Of a stretch of 24,899 nucleotides of DNA, positions 16,004-23,578 are shown one piece after another. The notes under the pieces were generated by a model. It was not told where the DNA came from, made no database searches, and saw only the letters and a program-made list of their open reading frames with translations. The stretch spans positions 1-24,899 of the forward strand of contig JBASWO010000067.1 of NCBI GenBank assembly GCA_049276515.1. Direction: 5' to 3'. A program made the position numbers and the translations under genes. The DNA comes from JAATFY01 sp049276515. Its GTDB lineage: Bacteria; Pseudomonadota; Alphaproteobacteria; UBA9219. Position 1 is the stretch's first letter. Every line of letters begins with the position of its first letter.

Positions 16004-16444
16004 TTAGCGGTCACTCATTTTAGGTGTTGGCCGGCTGAGATTACCTAACAATTGGCGAATAAGCGTATCATCATTGCCATAGGTCGGTGTGCGGCGAGCA
16101 ACGGGATCAATGTCATGTGCTTCAGACAAATCCAGTTTGTTCAGAGCTACAACAGTTCCTTGATCATCAAATTTAATTTCAACAGCTTGCTGCTCAAGTA
16201 CTTCAGGATCAAAGAACGAGTATTGCTCGGTCTGACGACCGGCATAATACCAAATCTTGTCATCGAAGGTGCTGATCAGGGTAGGGCTGCCAAGACGGCT
16301 GGCGACCTCCTCACGGGTGCTGGTTCCAACTGTAATGTCCTGTAATTTCTCGGGCTCAAGGATATTGCCGCGATTGGCAATCGTGGGCTCACAGGCCCCC
16401 AAAAGCATTAAAAGAGCTATCAATTTTAAATTGTGCAACTTCAT
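16004..16444 (-). CDS. bamE: Outer membrane protein assembly factor BamE
   Basis: BamE is a small outer-membrane lipoprotein of the BAM complex that inserts beta-barrel proteins. From the chosen ATG the product has 146 residues and starts MKLHNLKLIALLMLLGACEP; the lipobox LGAC puts the lipidated Cys at residue 18. The SmpA/OmlA domain follows, with EKLQDITVGTSTREEVASRL, GSPTLISTFDDKIWYYAGR and a terminal EIKFDDQGTVVAL segment. An upstream in-frame start at 16507 would put 21 residues before the signal peptide and is unlikely. It diverges from the CBP3-like gene with 55 bases between, the usual alphaproteobacterial arrangement. Confidence 0.92.
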   Translation of the reverse strand: MKLHNLKLIALLMLLGACEPTIANRGNILEPEKLQDITVGTSTREEVASRLGSPTLISTFDDKIWYYAGRQTEQYSFFDPEVLEQQAVEIKFDDQGTVVALNKLDLSEAHDIDPVARRTPTYGNDDTLIRQLLGNLSRPTPKMSDR

Positions 16445-16499
16445 AGCTTGACCTTCGCCTCTATTCTGCCTCAAAAGCAATCTAAATACGGCACAACAT

Positions 16500-17048
16500 A
16501 TGAGCATTATTATGTCATTGCTTCAACGTCTGCATCATTTTTTATCGAAGCCGCTTACGACAGCGGCAACAGCGAGCCTTTATAAGGCCTGTGTAACGCA
16601 AGCAAGGCGCGTGGAGTTTTATGAGACATGCGGGGTTCCGGATACGCTGGATGGCCGGTTTGACTTGCTTCTGCTTCATGTCTTTATGGTCATGCGCCGT
16701 TTGGGTGATGAAAAAGATGCCAAACAGGCTTTGTTCGATCTTATGTTTGCCGATATGGACCGCAGCTTGCGTGAGATGGGTGTCGGCGATATGAGCGTCG
16801 GTAAAAAAATTCGTCCCATGATCTCGGCTTTTTATGGTCGAGGGCAGGCTTACGAAAAAGCTTTTCAGGCGAGCGATGAAGAATTAAAGCAAACTCTACA
16901 GCGTAATCTCTATGCGCTGGCGCCCGTGGCTCCTGATATTTTAACAACAATGAGTAGTTATACCCGCCGCGCCGTCACTGAGCTTGATCAGCAAGAGATC
17001 GGGGCTGTGCTTGAAGGACAGGTGCATTTTCCAGCGAGGATTGGATGA
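16500..17048 (+). CDS. Ubiquinol-cytochrome c chaperone family protein (CBP3-like)
   Basis: This family contains mitochondrial CBP3, needed for assembly of the cytochrome bc1 complex. The 182-residue protein has the domain from about residue 35 to the end: RRVEFYETCGVPDTLDGRFD, LLLLHVFMVMRRL, FDLMFADMDRSLREMGVGDM and VGKKIRPMISAFYGRGQAY, all strong family features. Its function in bacteria is poorly known; assembly of respiratory complex III is inferred. A second in-frame ATG at 16512 could be the start; no ribosome site decides. The stop overlaps the YceD-like gene by four bases (ATGA). Confidence 0.93.
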   Translation: MSIIMSLLQRLHHFLSKPLTTAATASLYKACVTQARRVEFYETCGVPDTLDGRFDLLLLHVFMVMRRLGDEKDAKQALFDLMFADMDRSLREMGVGDMSVGKKIRPMISAFYGRGQAYEKAFQASDEELKQTLQRNLYALAPVAPDILTTMSSYTRRAVTELDQQEIGAVLEGQVHFPARIG

Positions 17049-17584
17049 AAGAAAAAACATTTCTTCCTGAATTATCGCGCCCACTCAGCATTGATAAGAT
17101 TTCGGCAAATGGTGTCGAAGAAACCATCCTTGCAAAGGATGCTGAGCGCAAAGCCCTCTGTAAGCGCTTTGGCTTACTTGATCTGCCAACGCTGGATGCA
17201 AAACTGACGGTTCATCCGCCGCGCGTTGATGGCAGTATTAATGTAACAGGTCATTTGAAGGCTGATGTTATCCAGCCCTGCGTTGTGACGCTTGAGCCGC
17301 TAGCCAATCATGTTGAGCATGAGATTGACGTCTTTTTTGTCTCATCTGAAAATCTGATGGGGGCGGGGCCTGCGGATATTACCGATGAAGAGGTGGAAAC
17401 CATCCAAAATGGGGTCATTGATCTCGGCGAGCTGGTTGCCCAAAATCTCGGTATTGCCCTTGATCCTTATCCAAGAAAGCCTGGTATTAGCTATGTAGAG
17501 GCCGAATATGGGGATTTGAAGGGGCCTTCTAATCCCTTTGCCCAATTGGCGGAATTGGCCAAAAAACCCAAAGATTCCGAATAG
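17045..17584 (+). CDS. YceD family protein (DUF177), probably in 23S rRNA accumulation
   Basis: The 179-residue protein belongs to the DUF177/YceD family, which in bacteria and plants supports accumulation of large-subunit rRNA and is almost always encoded before rpmF. Visible features are an N-terminal region starting MKEKTFLPELSRPLSIDKIS, a beta-rich middle (VTGHLKADVIQPCVVTLEPL) with the conserved Cys of the family core, and the C-terminal signature VIDLGELVAQNLGIALDPYP followed by a Lys/Pro-rich tail. It overlaps the CBP3-like gene by four bases and precedes rpmF by 109 bases. Confidence 0.92.
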   Translation: MKEKTFLPELSRPLSIDKISANGVEETILAKDAERKALCKRFGLLDLPTLDAKLTVHPPRVDGSINVTGHLKADVIQPCVVTLEPLANHVEHEIDVFFVSSENLMGAGPADITDEEVETIQNGVIDLGELVAQNLGIALDPYPRKPGISYVEAEYGDLKGPSNPFAQLAELAKKPKDSE

Positions 17585-17693
17585 CCGTTAATATTTGCCA
17601 TTAATCCTTGCTTTTTCTGCCATTTTGCCTAGAAAGACGTGGATTGCGCTGACCCGAAGTGCCGGGAAGCGCCTTATTTTTGCGAGACTTACA

Positions 17694-17876
17694 ATGGCTG
17701 TACCTAAACGTAAAACTTCTAAATCTGTGCGCAATATGCGCCGTTCTCACCATGCCCTCACCGGCAAGAATTCCATTGAGTGCGCCAACTGTGGCGAACC
17801 CAAACTGCCGCACCATGTCTGCGCAGCCTGCGGCCATTATGATGGCCGTTCGGTTGTAAAGTCGAAGACCGCGTAA
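17694..17876 (+). CDS. rpmF: 50S ribosomal protein L32
   Basis: The 60-residue ribosomal protein starts MAVPKRKTSKSVRNMRRSHH, the canonical L32 N terminus. Its zinc ribbon is complete: Cys-x-x-Cys in ECANCGEP and Cys-x-x-Cys in VCAACGHY. The start at 17694 is certain from the family; an in-frame extension back to 17595 has no similarity. The gene leads into plsX 31 bases later, the conserved rpmF-plsX-fabH link between ribosome and lipid synthesis. The 109 bases before it hold no further gene and probably an rpmF promoter, which I cannot place. Confidence 0.98.
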   Translation: MAVPKRKTSKSVRNMRRSHHALTGKNSIECANCGEPKLPHHVCAACGHYDGRSVVKSKTA

Positions 17877-17907
17877 ATTTAATCCCGCCGGTCCTGGAGA
17901 TCGCCCG

Positions 17908-18987
17908 ATGACAATCAGCACCGTGATCGCGCTTGATGCGATGGGCGGTGACCATGCGCCAGGCATCGTCATTGCTGGCGCTGCTCTAGCGCGCGAACGT
18001 TATCCGAAAATCAAATTCGTTTTCTTTGGTGATGAACAGCAAGTCAAGCCGCTGCTTGATCGCCATTCCATTTTACATAGCTGCAGTGAATTGCGTCATG
18101 CGGCTGAAACCATCAGTCCAGATTTAAAACCATCACTCGCTTTAAGACAGGGGCGCAACTCAAGTATGCGTCTTGCTTTAAATGCTGTTGCACAAGGTGA
18201 GGCAGGCTCAGTTGTTTCAGCAGGCAACACCGGCGCCTTGATGGCGATGGCTAAATTTGTTCTCAAAACTTTACCCGGTATTGATCGTCCCGCCATTGCT
18301 TCTCTGGTTCCGACCAAGATTGGCGAAAGTGTGATGCTTGATATGGGCGCGAACGTTGAATGCGATGCTGAAAATTTAGTGCAGTTTGCTTTGATGGGCG
18401 CGATTTTCTGTCGCGCTGTTCTGGGTATCAATGAGCCCAGCATTGGTCTTCTCAATATCGGTACCGAAGAATTAAAGGGTCATGATGAAGTACGCACAGC
18501 AGCGACCATTTTACGTGAACGCCCTATTCCTGGAACCTTCTATGGCTATATCGAAGGTAATGACATTGCTAAAGGTACAGTTGATGTCGTGGTCACAGAC
18601 GGCTTTACTGGCAATATCGCACTGAAGACCTTAGAAGGCACAGCCCAGCTGATGACGCATTTCTTAAAACAGGCTTTGTCATCATCACTCATGTCGAAGA
18701 TGGGCTATATTTTAGCACGAAGTGCGATGCAAAAACTCAAACTGCGCTGCGATCCACGTCGTTACAACGGCGCGATGTTTTTGGGCTTACAAGGTGTGTG
18801 CGTTAAAAGTCATGGTGGTACCGATCACGAAGGTTTTGCGAATGCCGTTGGCGTTGCTTATGATTTGATCGATCACCGTTTTAATGAACGTATCAGTGAA
18901 GAACTCTCGCGCCAATATGGCGTGCCTGCGAGTAATGCGAGCACCAAACCGACGCCACCGCTTGCCCTTACGGACGGCACGGAATGA
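17908..18987 (+). CDS. plsX: Phosphate acyltransferase PlsX
   Basis: PlsX converts acyl-ACP to acyl-phosphate, the donor for the PlsY acyltransferase in phospholipid synthesis; it is a peripheral membrane enzyme. The 359-residue length is normal. The N-terminal VIALDAMGGDHAPGIVIAGA signature, the VVSAGNTGALMAMAKFVL loop and GFTGNIALKTLEGTA are all present. The ATG follows a CTGGAG ribosome site. It overlaps fabH by four bases (ATGA), so the two fatty-acid/phospholipid genes are coupled. Confidence 0.97.
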   Translation: MTISTVIALDAMGGDHAPGIVIAGAALARERYPKIKFVFFGDEQQVKPLLDRHSILHSCSELRHAAETISPDLKPSLALRQGRNSSMRLALNAVAQGEAGSVVSAGNTGALMAMAKFVLKTLPGIDRPAIASLVPTKIGESVMLDMGANVECDAENLVQFALMGAIFCRAVLGINEPSIGLLNIGTEELKGHDEVRTAATILRERPIPGTFYGYIEGNDIAKGTVDVVVTDGFTGNIALKTLEGTAQLMTHFLKQALSSSLMSKMGYILARSAMQKLKLRCDPRRYNGAMFLGLQGVCVKSHGGTDHEGFANAVGVAYDLIDHRFNERISEELSRQYGVPASNASTKPTPPLALTDGTE

Positions 18988-19940
18988 CACGACGCTCGGT
19001 TATTCTGGGATGTGGTAGCTATCTGCCTGAAAAAATTCTCAGCAATGAAGAGCTCGCTCAGCGCGTCAATTCATCCGATGAGTGGATTACAAAGCGCACC
19101 GGCATTAAGCGCCGACATATTGCAGCCGACAACCAAAAAACCTCAGACCTCGCTTTAGCCGCAGCTCAAGATGCGCTCAAAAATGCAAAACTTGATGCCA
19201 ATGCTATTGATGTGATTGTGGTTGCAACCACAACGCCTGATAATACGTTCCCGGCTACGGCTGCAAAAGTACAGGCCTTGCTCGGCATGACAAAGGGTTT
19301 TGCGTTTGATATGCAGGCTGTGTGTTCTGGCTTTGTCTATGCTTTAGCTATTGCTGATAATTTCATTCGTCTTGGGCAAGCGAAGACAGCTCTGGTTATT
19401 GGAGCGGAGACTTTCTCACGTCTTCTCGATTGGACTGATCGCGGCACATGCGTTTTGTTCGGCGATGGTGCGGGCGCTGTTGTTTTAGGCGCAGCAGAAG
19501 GGAAGGGCGATAAGTCTGATCGCGGTATTCTCTCAACGCATTTACATTCAGACGGCCGGCATTACAATTTGCTCTATACCGATGGCACAACGGGTCATGT
19601 CAAAATGGAAGGGCAGGAAGTTTTCCGTCATGCTGTTGTTAATTTGGCCGAAGTTGTTGATGAAGCTTTAGCGGCTAATCATTTAAAACCCGAAGAAATT
19701 GATTGGCTTGTTCCGCATCAAGCTAATCAGCGCATTATTGATGGCACTGCTAAGAAACTAAACATGTCGTCTGAGCGCGTCGTTATGACTATTGCAGATC
19801 ATGCCAATACATCTGCTGCATCAATTCCTTTGGCGCTCGCGAGTGCCGTGAAAGATGGGCGCATCAAACCAGGGCAAGTGGTCTTGCTTGATGCTATGGG
19901 TGGTGGCTTCACTTGGGGCGCTGCTGTCGTCCGCTGGTAA
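18984..19940 (+). CDS. fabH: 3-oxoacyl-ACP synthase III (KAS III)
   Basis: FabH starts fatty-acid synthesis by condensing acetyl-CoA with malonyl-ACP. The 318-residue protein has the full catalytic triad: Cys114 in MQAVCSGFVYA, His245 in WLVPHQANQRI and Asn275 in ADHANTSAASIP. The C-terminal GGGFTWGAAVVRW is also conserved. The gene is coupled to plsX. In relatives fabH is followed directly by ihfA; here a gene on the other strand intervenes and ends 2 bases after the fabH stop. Confidence 0.97.
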   Translation: MTRRSVILGCGSYLPEKILSNEELAQRVNSSDEWITKRTGIKRRHIAADNQKTSDLALAAAQDALKNAKLDANAIDVIVVATTTPDNTFPATAAKVQALLGMTKGFAFDMQAVCSGFVYALAIADNFIRLGQAKTALVIGAETFSRLLDWTDRGTCVLFGDGAGAVVLGAAEGKGDKSDRGILSTHLHSDGRHYNLLYTDGTTGHVKMEGQEVFRHAVVNLAEVVDEALAANHLKPEEIDWLVPHQANQRIIDGTAKKLNMSSERVVMTIADHANTSAASIPLALASAVKDGRIKPGQVVLLDAMGGGFTWGAAVVRW

Positions 19941-19942
19941 TC

Positions 19943-20677
19943 TCAGCGATATTTATAAACAATGTTAATGGATGAGGTGCCATCAAGGTAACCGCCGGGG
20001 CCAGCCATGCTGTTGGGGCCCGTGCAGCGCGTGCGCGCGAGTGAGGCGGGAATAGGAAAAGTCTGAATACCACTGCCCGCTGACCAATTATTGAGGAACA
20101 CAGTGACGATGTTACGAGAACGGCTAGGCCCCGTAAGGAAGGTTGCAAGCTTGATGCAAGATTCGTAGGGGATGCCGTTATATAAAATCTCAAAAGTATT
20201 GACCGGTGATCCTGCAGGCGGAATGGGTGCACCAAAGGCTCCCGTAGCTCCCGCTGGAATACTAAATCCTGCCGATGCGACATAAGTGCCAACTGTCAAA
20301 ATGACAGCATTATCGTAGCCGTTGATTTGATCTTTCCAGGGATTAACGATGGCTTTGGTTGGCGAGAGCATATCCTGTGGGACAGCGCCGCTATCTACAA
20401 GAACCTGATTAACAGCACCTGCATAATAATAACCATTACCAATAATGGTATCTTGGCTGAGGGTGGTATCGAGATTGGTGCTCATGAGCTCAAGAGCCTG
20501 CGCTAGGACCGTAATATTGCGCTCAGCCTGGTTGGTTCTCATATTTTCATAGAAGCGGCTAACGGCACCCCAAACTGCCGCAATAACAAGCGCAGAAATG
20601 CCTATGCCTAAGCTGATCTCGGTGAGGGTAAAGCCACGGGATTTAGACCGGCCGCGCTTAGAGAGGTACGTATTCAT
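19943..20677 (-). CDS. Type IV pilin-like protein (PilS/type IVb-like)
   Basis: The 244-residue product has a prepilin leader: a basic start (MNTYLSKRGRSKSR) and the cleavage site G|FTLTE, with the essential Glu at +5, then a hydrophobic alpha-1 helix (ISLGIGISALVIAAVWGAV). The mature part has GAVPQDMLSP, IVNPWKDQ and a late cysteine pair (ESCIKL...RTRCTGP) that could close a disulfide loop, all reminiscent of type IVb pilins of the PilS/TcpA kind. The prepilin peptidase, ATPases and secretin are not in the window. It lies in a block that normally runs fabH-ihfA. The ATG is the likely start; a TTG at 20692 would add five residues. No ribosome site is clear. Pilin, minor pilin or pseudopilin remain possible. 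Confidence 0.75.
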   Translation of the reverse strand: MNTYLSKRGRSKSRGFTLTEISLGIGISALVIAAVWGAVSRFYENMRTNQAERNITVLAQALELMSTNLDTTLSQDTIIGNGYYYAGAVNQVLVDSGAVPQDMLSPTKAIVNPWKDQINGYDNAVILTVGTYVASAGFSIPAGATGAFGAPIPPAGSPVNTFEILYNGIPYESCIKLATFLTGPSRSRNIVTVFLNNWSAGSGIQTFPIPASLARTRCTGPNSMAGPGGYLDGTSSINIVYKYR

Positions 20678-20844
20678 ATTTATGCAATGCAATTAGGGGT
20701 ATATGTGATCTTTAATTTCTTGCCATAATAACAAGTCAATATCTAGTTTTAATAAGCTAGCTGTTGAGTTGCGAATCGTCTGGCCAAGTTAAAGCTTCTC
20801 ATTAAGTCTATCGGCGATCCTTTTCATTAGCTGTTGATTCCGGT

Positions 20845-20873
20845 TTGACGGATGTGAAATAGAGTATTAGCAT
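20845..20873 (+). promoter_or_regulatory. Putative sigma70-type promoter of ihfA-merR
   Basis: TTGACG (20845-20850) matches the -35 consensus at five of six bases. With 17 bases of spacing TAGCAT (20868-20873) is a four-of-six -10 element, 31 bases before the ihfA ATG. The region lies in the 227-base divergent gap with the pilin-like gene. Confidence 0.45.
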
Positions 20874-20904
20874 TTCGACTCAAGTGTTCCTGCTGGAGTT
20901 CCTG

Positions 20905-21228
20905 ATGACCGATACAACTGTTACCCGCGCCCAACTCGCTGAAGCTGTATATCAGGAAGTTGGTCTATCGCGTAATGACTCCGCCCAGCTTGTTGATGTT
21001 ATTCTTGAAGAGATCAGCCAAGCTCTTATTAAGGATGAGATGGTCAAGCTATCCTCCTTTGGTAGCTTCCAAGTTCGCAGCAAAGGTAAGCGCGTAGGCC
21101 GTAACCCAAAGACCGGCGAAGAAGTGCCGATTTTGCCGCGCCGTGTTCTCGTATTCCGCGCCAGCCATGTTTTGAAAGACAAGATCAACCGTGCTTTAAC
21201 GGGATCAACAGCTAAGGGTGAAGCATGA
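20905..21228 (+). CDS. ihfA: Integration host factor alpha subunit
   Basis: IHF-alpha pairs with IHF-beta to bind and sharply bend DNA in replication, recombination and transcription. The 107-residue product starts MTDTTVTRAQLAEAVYQEVG. The HU/IHF signature is FGSFQVRSKGKRVGRNPKTG, with the NPKTGEEVPI arm bearing the intercalating proline, and the C-terminal helix SHVLKDKINRAL is typical. ATG 20905 follows CTGGAGTTCCTG, a good ribosome site. It overlaps the MerR gene by four bases. IHF is also a usual co-factor of tyrosine-integrase reactions such as the one encoded nearby. Confidence 0.96.
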   Translation: MTDTTVTRAQLAEAVYQEVGLSRNDSAQLVDVILEEISQALIKDEMVKLSSFGSFQVRSKGKRVGRNPKTGEEVPILPRRVLVFRASHVLKDKINRALTGSTAKGEA

Positions 21229-21746
21229 CCGGACAATTTTCAGATCCATCATCACTTGCTGTTTCAACAGCACCCGTTTCTAGCATTTCCCGCCCAACGG
21301 AAATGAAATCACCGACAGCGTTCCGTACAATTAGTGAGGTTGCCACGGATTTGTCTGTGCCGCAGCACGTCTTACGTTTTTGGGAAAGTAAGTTTCAACA
21401 AATCCGCCCCCTCAAGCGTGGCGGTGGTCGTCGTTACTATCGTCCAGAAGATGTGCAGTTGATCGGTAGCATCAAGGATTTGTTGTACAATCAAGGTTTC
21501 ACCATTCGCGGTGTACAAAAGCTTCTCAAAGAAAATGGTCGCTTTCCATCGGCTCGTTCCATGGTGCCAGATCCTCAAGTGCCGGTTTCGATGGTCTCGG
21601 CGACGACATCATCAACGGCAGTTCAGGCTCCTGCCGCAGCTCCACAACAGCAACGTAGTTTATCGCCTGAAAAACGCCGCGAGATTGAAGGCGTTTTGTC
21701 TGAGCTAAAATCGCTGCGCGAATTGCTGCGCCAAAGCGGCATTTAA
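21225..21746 (+). CDS. MerR-family transcriptional regulator
   Basis: The 173-residue protein has a MerR winged helix at about residues 27-95: FRTISEVATDLSVPQHVLRF, WESKFQQIRPLKRGGGRRYY and RPEDVQLIGSIKDLLYNQGF. The RRYYRPEDV wing is diagnostic. A Pro/Ala/Gln/Ser-rich linker follows (about 100-145), then a short charged helix (LSPEKRREIEGVLSELKSLR). No metal-binding cysteines are present, so it is not a metal sensor. The ihfA-merR pair followed by tRNA-Pro is conserved in alphaproteobacteria; the target is unknown. Translation is coupled to ihfA (ATGA). Confidence 0.92.
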   Translation: MTGQFSDPSSLAVSTAPVSSISRPTEMKSPTAFRTISEVATDLSVPQHVLRFWESKFQQIRPLKRGGGRRYYRPEDVQLIGSIKDLLYNQGFTIRGVQKLLKENGRFPSARSMVPDPQVPVSMVSATTSSTAVQAPAAAPQQQRSLSPEKRREIEGVLSELKSLRELLRQSGI

Positions 21747-21774
21747 TCGCTCTTTTCCATCTTATGTATCTGAC

Positions 21775-21804
21775 TTGCGCGGAGTGAGTGTCCGTGGCTA
21801 TAGT
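21775..21804 (+). promoter_or_regulatory. Putative promoter of tRNA-Pro
   Basis: TATAGT (21799-21804) is a five-of-six -10 element 16 bases before the tRNA. TTGCGC (21775-21780) is a weak -35 at 18-base spacing. The bases after the -10 (CCGCGCC) are G+C-rich, as in discriminators of stringently controlled stable-RNA promoters. Confidence 0.5.
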
Positions 21805-21820
21805 CCGCGCCTTAATGGAG

Positions 21821-21897
21821 CGGGACGTAGCGCAGCCTGGTAGCGCATCAGTCTGGGGGACTGGGGGTCGCAAGTTCAAATCTTGTCGTCCCGACCA
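21821..21897 (+). tRNA. tRNA-Pro (anticodon GGG)
   Basis: The cloverleaf folds by eye. The acceptor stem is CGGGACG with CGTCCCG (21821-21827 and 21887-21893). The D arm is GCGC...GCGC. The anticodon stem TCAGT/ACTGG encloses the loop CTGGGGG, with anticodon GGG at 21855-21857. The T arm is GCAAG-TTCAAAT-CTTGT. Discriminator A is at 21894 and CCA is encoded at 21895-21897. The 3' half is the likely integration site of the element that follows. Confidence 0.96.
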
Positions 21898-21915
21898 TTA
21901 TTTTCAATTGTTTAG

Positions 21916-23190
21916 CTAAGGTTCAGAAGGCCTAATCAATTTGTGTTTGGGACTCCTGTTTGGGACTTTTTTAGTTTCCTCATCAGTTTCATTTGTTTGT
22001 GATTGTTTGTCTGCCCCGGCAAATAACTGACCGGTTACAGACTCTACACCTTTACGCCGGACTGAATCTGCAACGCGGATATAGCGCATGGTGGTTTCAA
22101 AGTCCTTATGTCGTGCCAAATCTTTCACGACAGCAGCAGGCATTTCCTGCGCCACGGCAGTTACGAAAGTGGCTTTGGTATTATGAAAGACATGCTTTCC
22201 CGTTAGGCCGACTCTGGCGAGGGTATTCTGCCAAGCAGTGTGAGAGTTTTTAACGGGCCGCCATTTAATTTCCTTTTTCTTCCCACCAGTGCGGTAAAGG
22301 ATAAGGTGTTTCTGGCCGACCTCTTTTGCCCGCTTTGCCAATCGCTCAAGAATTGCAAAGGCCATGTCGCTGGCGGGGATGAATTCGTCGCGATAGCCTT
22401 TGGTTTCGTCGTAAGAAAGCCAGATGCCGCGCTGATGAGGGTCAAAATGGTCAATAGTGAGGCTAAAGACTTCAGTTCGGCGAAAACCCATCAGGACTGT
22501 TAGGCGTATCGCATCAGCCAAATGCTGTGGACTGGCGGCGATTATCTTTTCCAGATCATTGGGCGCAATCGGGCGCGGCAGAATTTCCGGTTCTCTAAGT
22601 TTAGGAATTTCCGGTAGGATAGGTAGTAAAGGAAGGCCGGTTTGCGGATCATGGTCATTATGGGCCAGTCGCATTGCTTTCTTAAGCGCAGATAGGTAAC
22701 GGTTGATTGTGCTATCCGAACGATTGCCTTCGGATGTACGCCAATAATCGGCAGCTATTTTTCCAAGCGGGAAGGGCCCTTCTGGCCGTATGCGGCCGCC
22801 TATCCAGTAACGAATGGGTTGGCTACGCGCCCAAGCAATATATTCACGTATACGGCCATTACTGATTGAGACGATTGGCGTTGATGGCCCAAACCATGTC
22901 AAAAGCTCTTTTACATAAAGGATTTGGTTTCTTTTTTGTGCGCCTTCTTTGTAAAAGGACATATGCACAGCAAAGGCTTGGGCGAGGCTGTATGTTTTTG
23001 GATTAGGGCGAGCTACGGAATGTCCGGCAAGTAAATTTGCCTTTATTCGCATCTCAATATCTTTGGCAGCCTTCTTAGTCTTTGCTGGTTCGCCGGTTGC
23101 AGGATCATTGCAATAAGATGCGTAACGCTTCCCGCCAATGAAAAAGTCATAGAGCCATTGCTGACGTGCGCGGTTGAAATAAACCGTCAT
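21916..23190 (-). CDS. Tyrosine recombinase / phage-type integrase
   Basis: The 424-residue integrase would insert and excise the element at tRNA-Pro. It has an N-terminal arm-binding-type region (YFNRARQQWLYDFFIGGKRY), a SAM-like core-binding domain (about residues 75-190) and a catalytic domain. Catalytic residues by eye are Arg237 in MGFRRTEV, His336, His361 in LARHKD and the nucleophile Tyr370 in TTMRYIRV. The second catalytic Arg (HxxR) appears as Lys339 in FHNTKATF, an unusual substitution. The ATG follows AGGAGG four bases away. It is 16 bases after the xis-like gene, so both are one operon. The polar C-terminal tail (KKVPNRSPKHKLIRPSEP) runs to the tRNA edge. Confidence 0.93.
   Translation of the reverse strand: MTVYFNRARQQWLYDFFIGGKRYASYCNDPATGEPAKTKKAAKDIEMRIKANLLAGHSVARPNPKTYSLAQAFAVHMSFYKEGAQKRNQILYVKELLTWFGPSTPIVSISNGRIREYIAWARSQPIRYWIGGRIRPEGPFPLGKIAADYWRTSEGNRSDSTINRYLSALKKAMRLAHNDHDPQTGLPLLPILPEIPKLREPEILPRPIAPNDLEKIIAASPQHLADAIRLTVLMGFRRTEVFSLTIDHFDPHQRGIWLSYDETKGYRDEFIPASDMAFAILERLAKRAKEVGQKHLILYRTGGKKKEIKWRPVKNSHTAWQNTLARVGLTGKHVFHNTKATFVTAVAQEMPAAVVKDLARHKDFETTMRYIRVADSVRRKGVESVTGQLFAGADKQSQTNETDEETKKVPNRSPKHKLIRPSEP
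21944..21967. repeat. Tandem 11-base direct repeat near the putative attachment site
   Basis: TGTTTGGGACT occurs twice, at 21944-21954 and 21957-21967, two bases apart. It lies inside the last codons of the integrase gene, about 47 bases from the tRNA CCA. Short direct repeats beside a core site are typical of integrase arm-type binding sites, but these also encode the integrase tail (VPNRSPKH), so a regulatory role is only inferred. Confidence 0.5.
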
Positions 23191-23206
23191 GGGTCCTCCT
23201 TAAATA

Positions 23207-23530
23207 TTATTTTAAACAACCAATTGATTGGAGATAGGCAACGGCATCCCGATATGCGGGATTGCTACTGGTAATGGTTTTACTTTCCCGAAAAGTGCTT
23301 TTAGAATCTTGCGAGCTAGATATTTTACCTTCTTCTTGATAGCGACGTAGACTATCGGCAAAGACGCGCACCCCACGCGTACCAACTCTATGTGCTTCCA
23401 GAATCCCAGTACGTATTAATCTGTATATGGTTGAGATATTGACTTCCAAAATGGCCGCAGCTTTTGCCACGCGGATGCTGGGACGGTGATTTGAGGGTAG
23501 AGAGGCATTAGAGGCTATTTCAGAAATCAT
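23207..23530 (-). CDS. Excisionase-like helix-turn-helix protein
   Basis: The 107-residue protein has a MerR-like/excisionase HTH domain (HTH_17 type) at about residues 17-65: SIRVAKAAAILEVNISTIYR, then LIRTGILEAHRVGTRGVRVF and ADSLRRYQEEG. Such proteins bend DNA at attachment sites to favour excision, or control the integrase operon. It is encoded directly before the integrase with a strong ribosome site (GGAGG, seven bases before ATG). The C-terminal third is polar, with a Ser/Thr/Lys-rich stretch, and has no recognised domain. A terminator-like hairpin lies just before its ribosome site. A plain repressor role is an alternative. Confidence 0.8.
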   Translation of the reverse strand: MISEIASNASLPSNHRPSIRVAKAAAILEVNISTIYRLIRTGILEAHRVGTRGVRVFADSLRRYQEEGKISSSQDSKSTFRESKTITSSNPAYRDAVAYLQSIGCLK

Positions 23531-23547
23531 TCTGTTACCTCCGTAGC

Positions 23548-23578
23548 AAAAAATGCGCCTTTTAGTTAAAAAAGGTGC
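23548..23578 (-). terminator. Terminator-like hairpin in the xis-int leader
   Basis: On the minus strand a 9-bp stem (GCACCTTTT with AAAAGGCGC, arms at 23578-23570 and 23563-23555, one G-T pair, six-base loop) is followed by A and six T (complement of 23553-23548), then the xis ribosome site at 23542-23538. It has the form of a rho-independent terminator. Placed there, it would stop leftward transcription from inside the island before xis-int, or act as an attenuator. Confidence 0.6.

Noticed and set aside
20789..20805. TTAA-N9-TTAA upstream of ihfA as a CtrA box
   Set aside because: Spacing is nine, not the seven bases CtrA requires.
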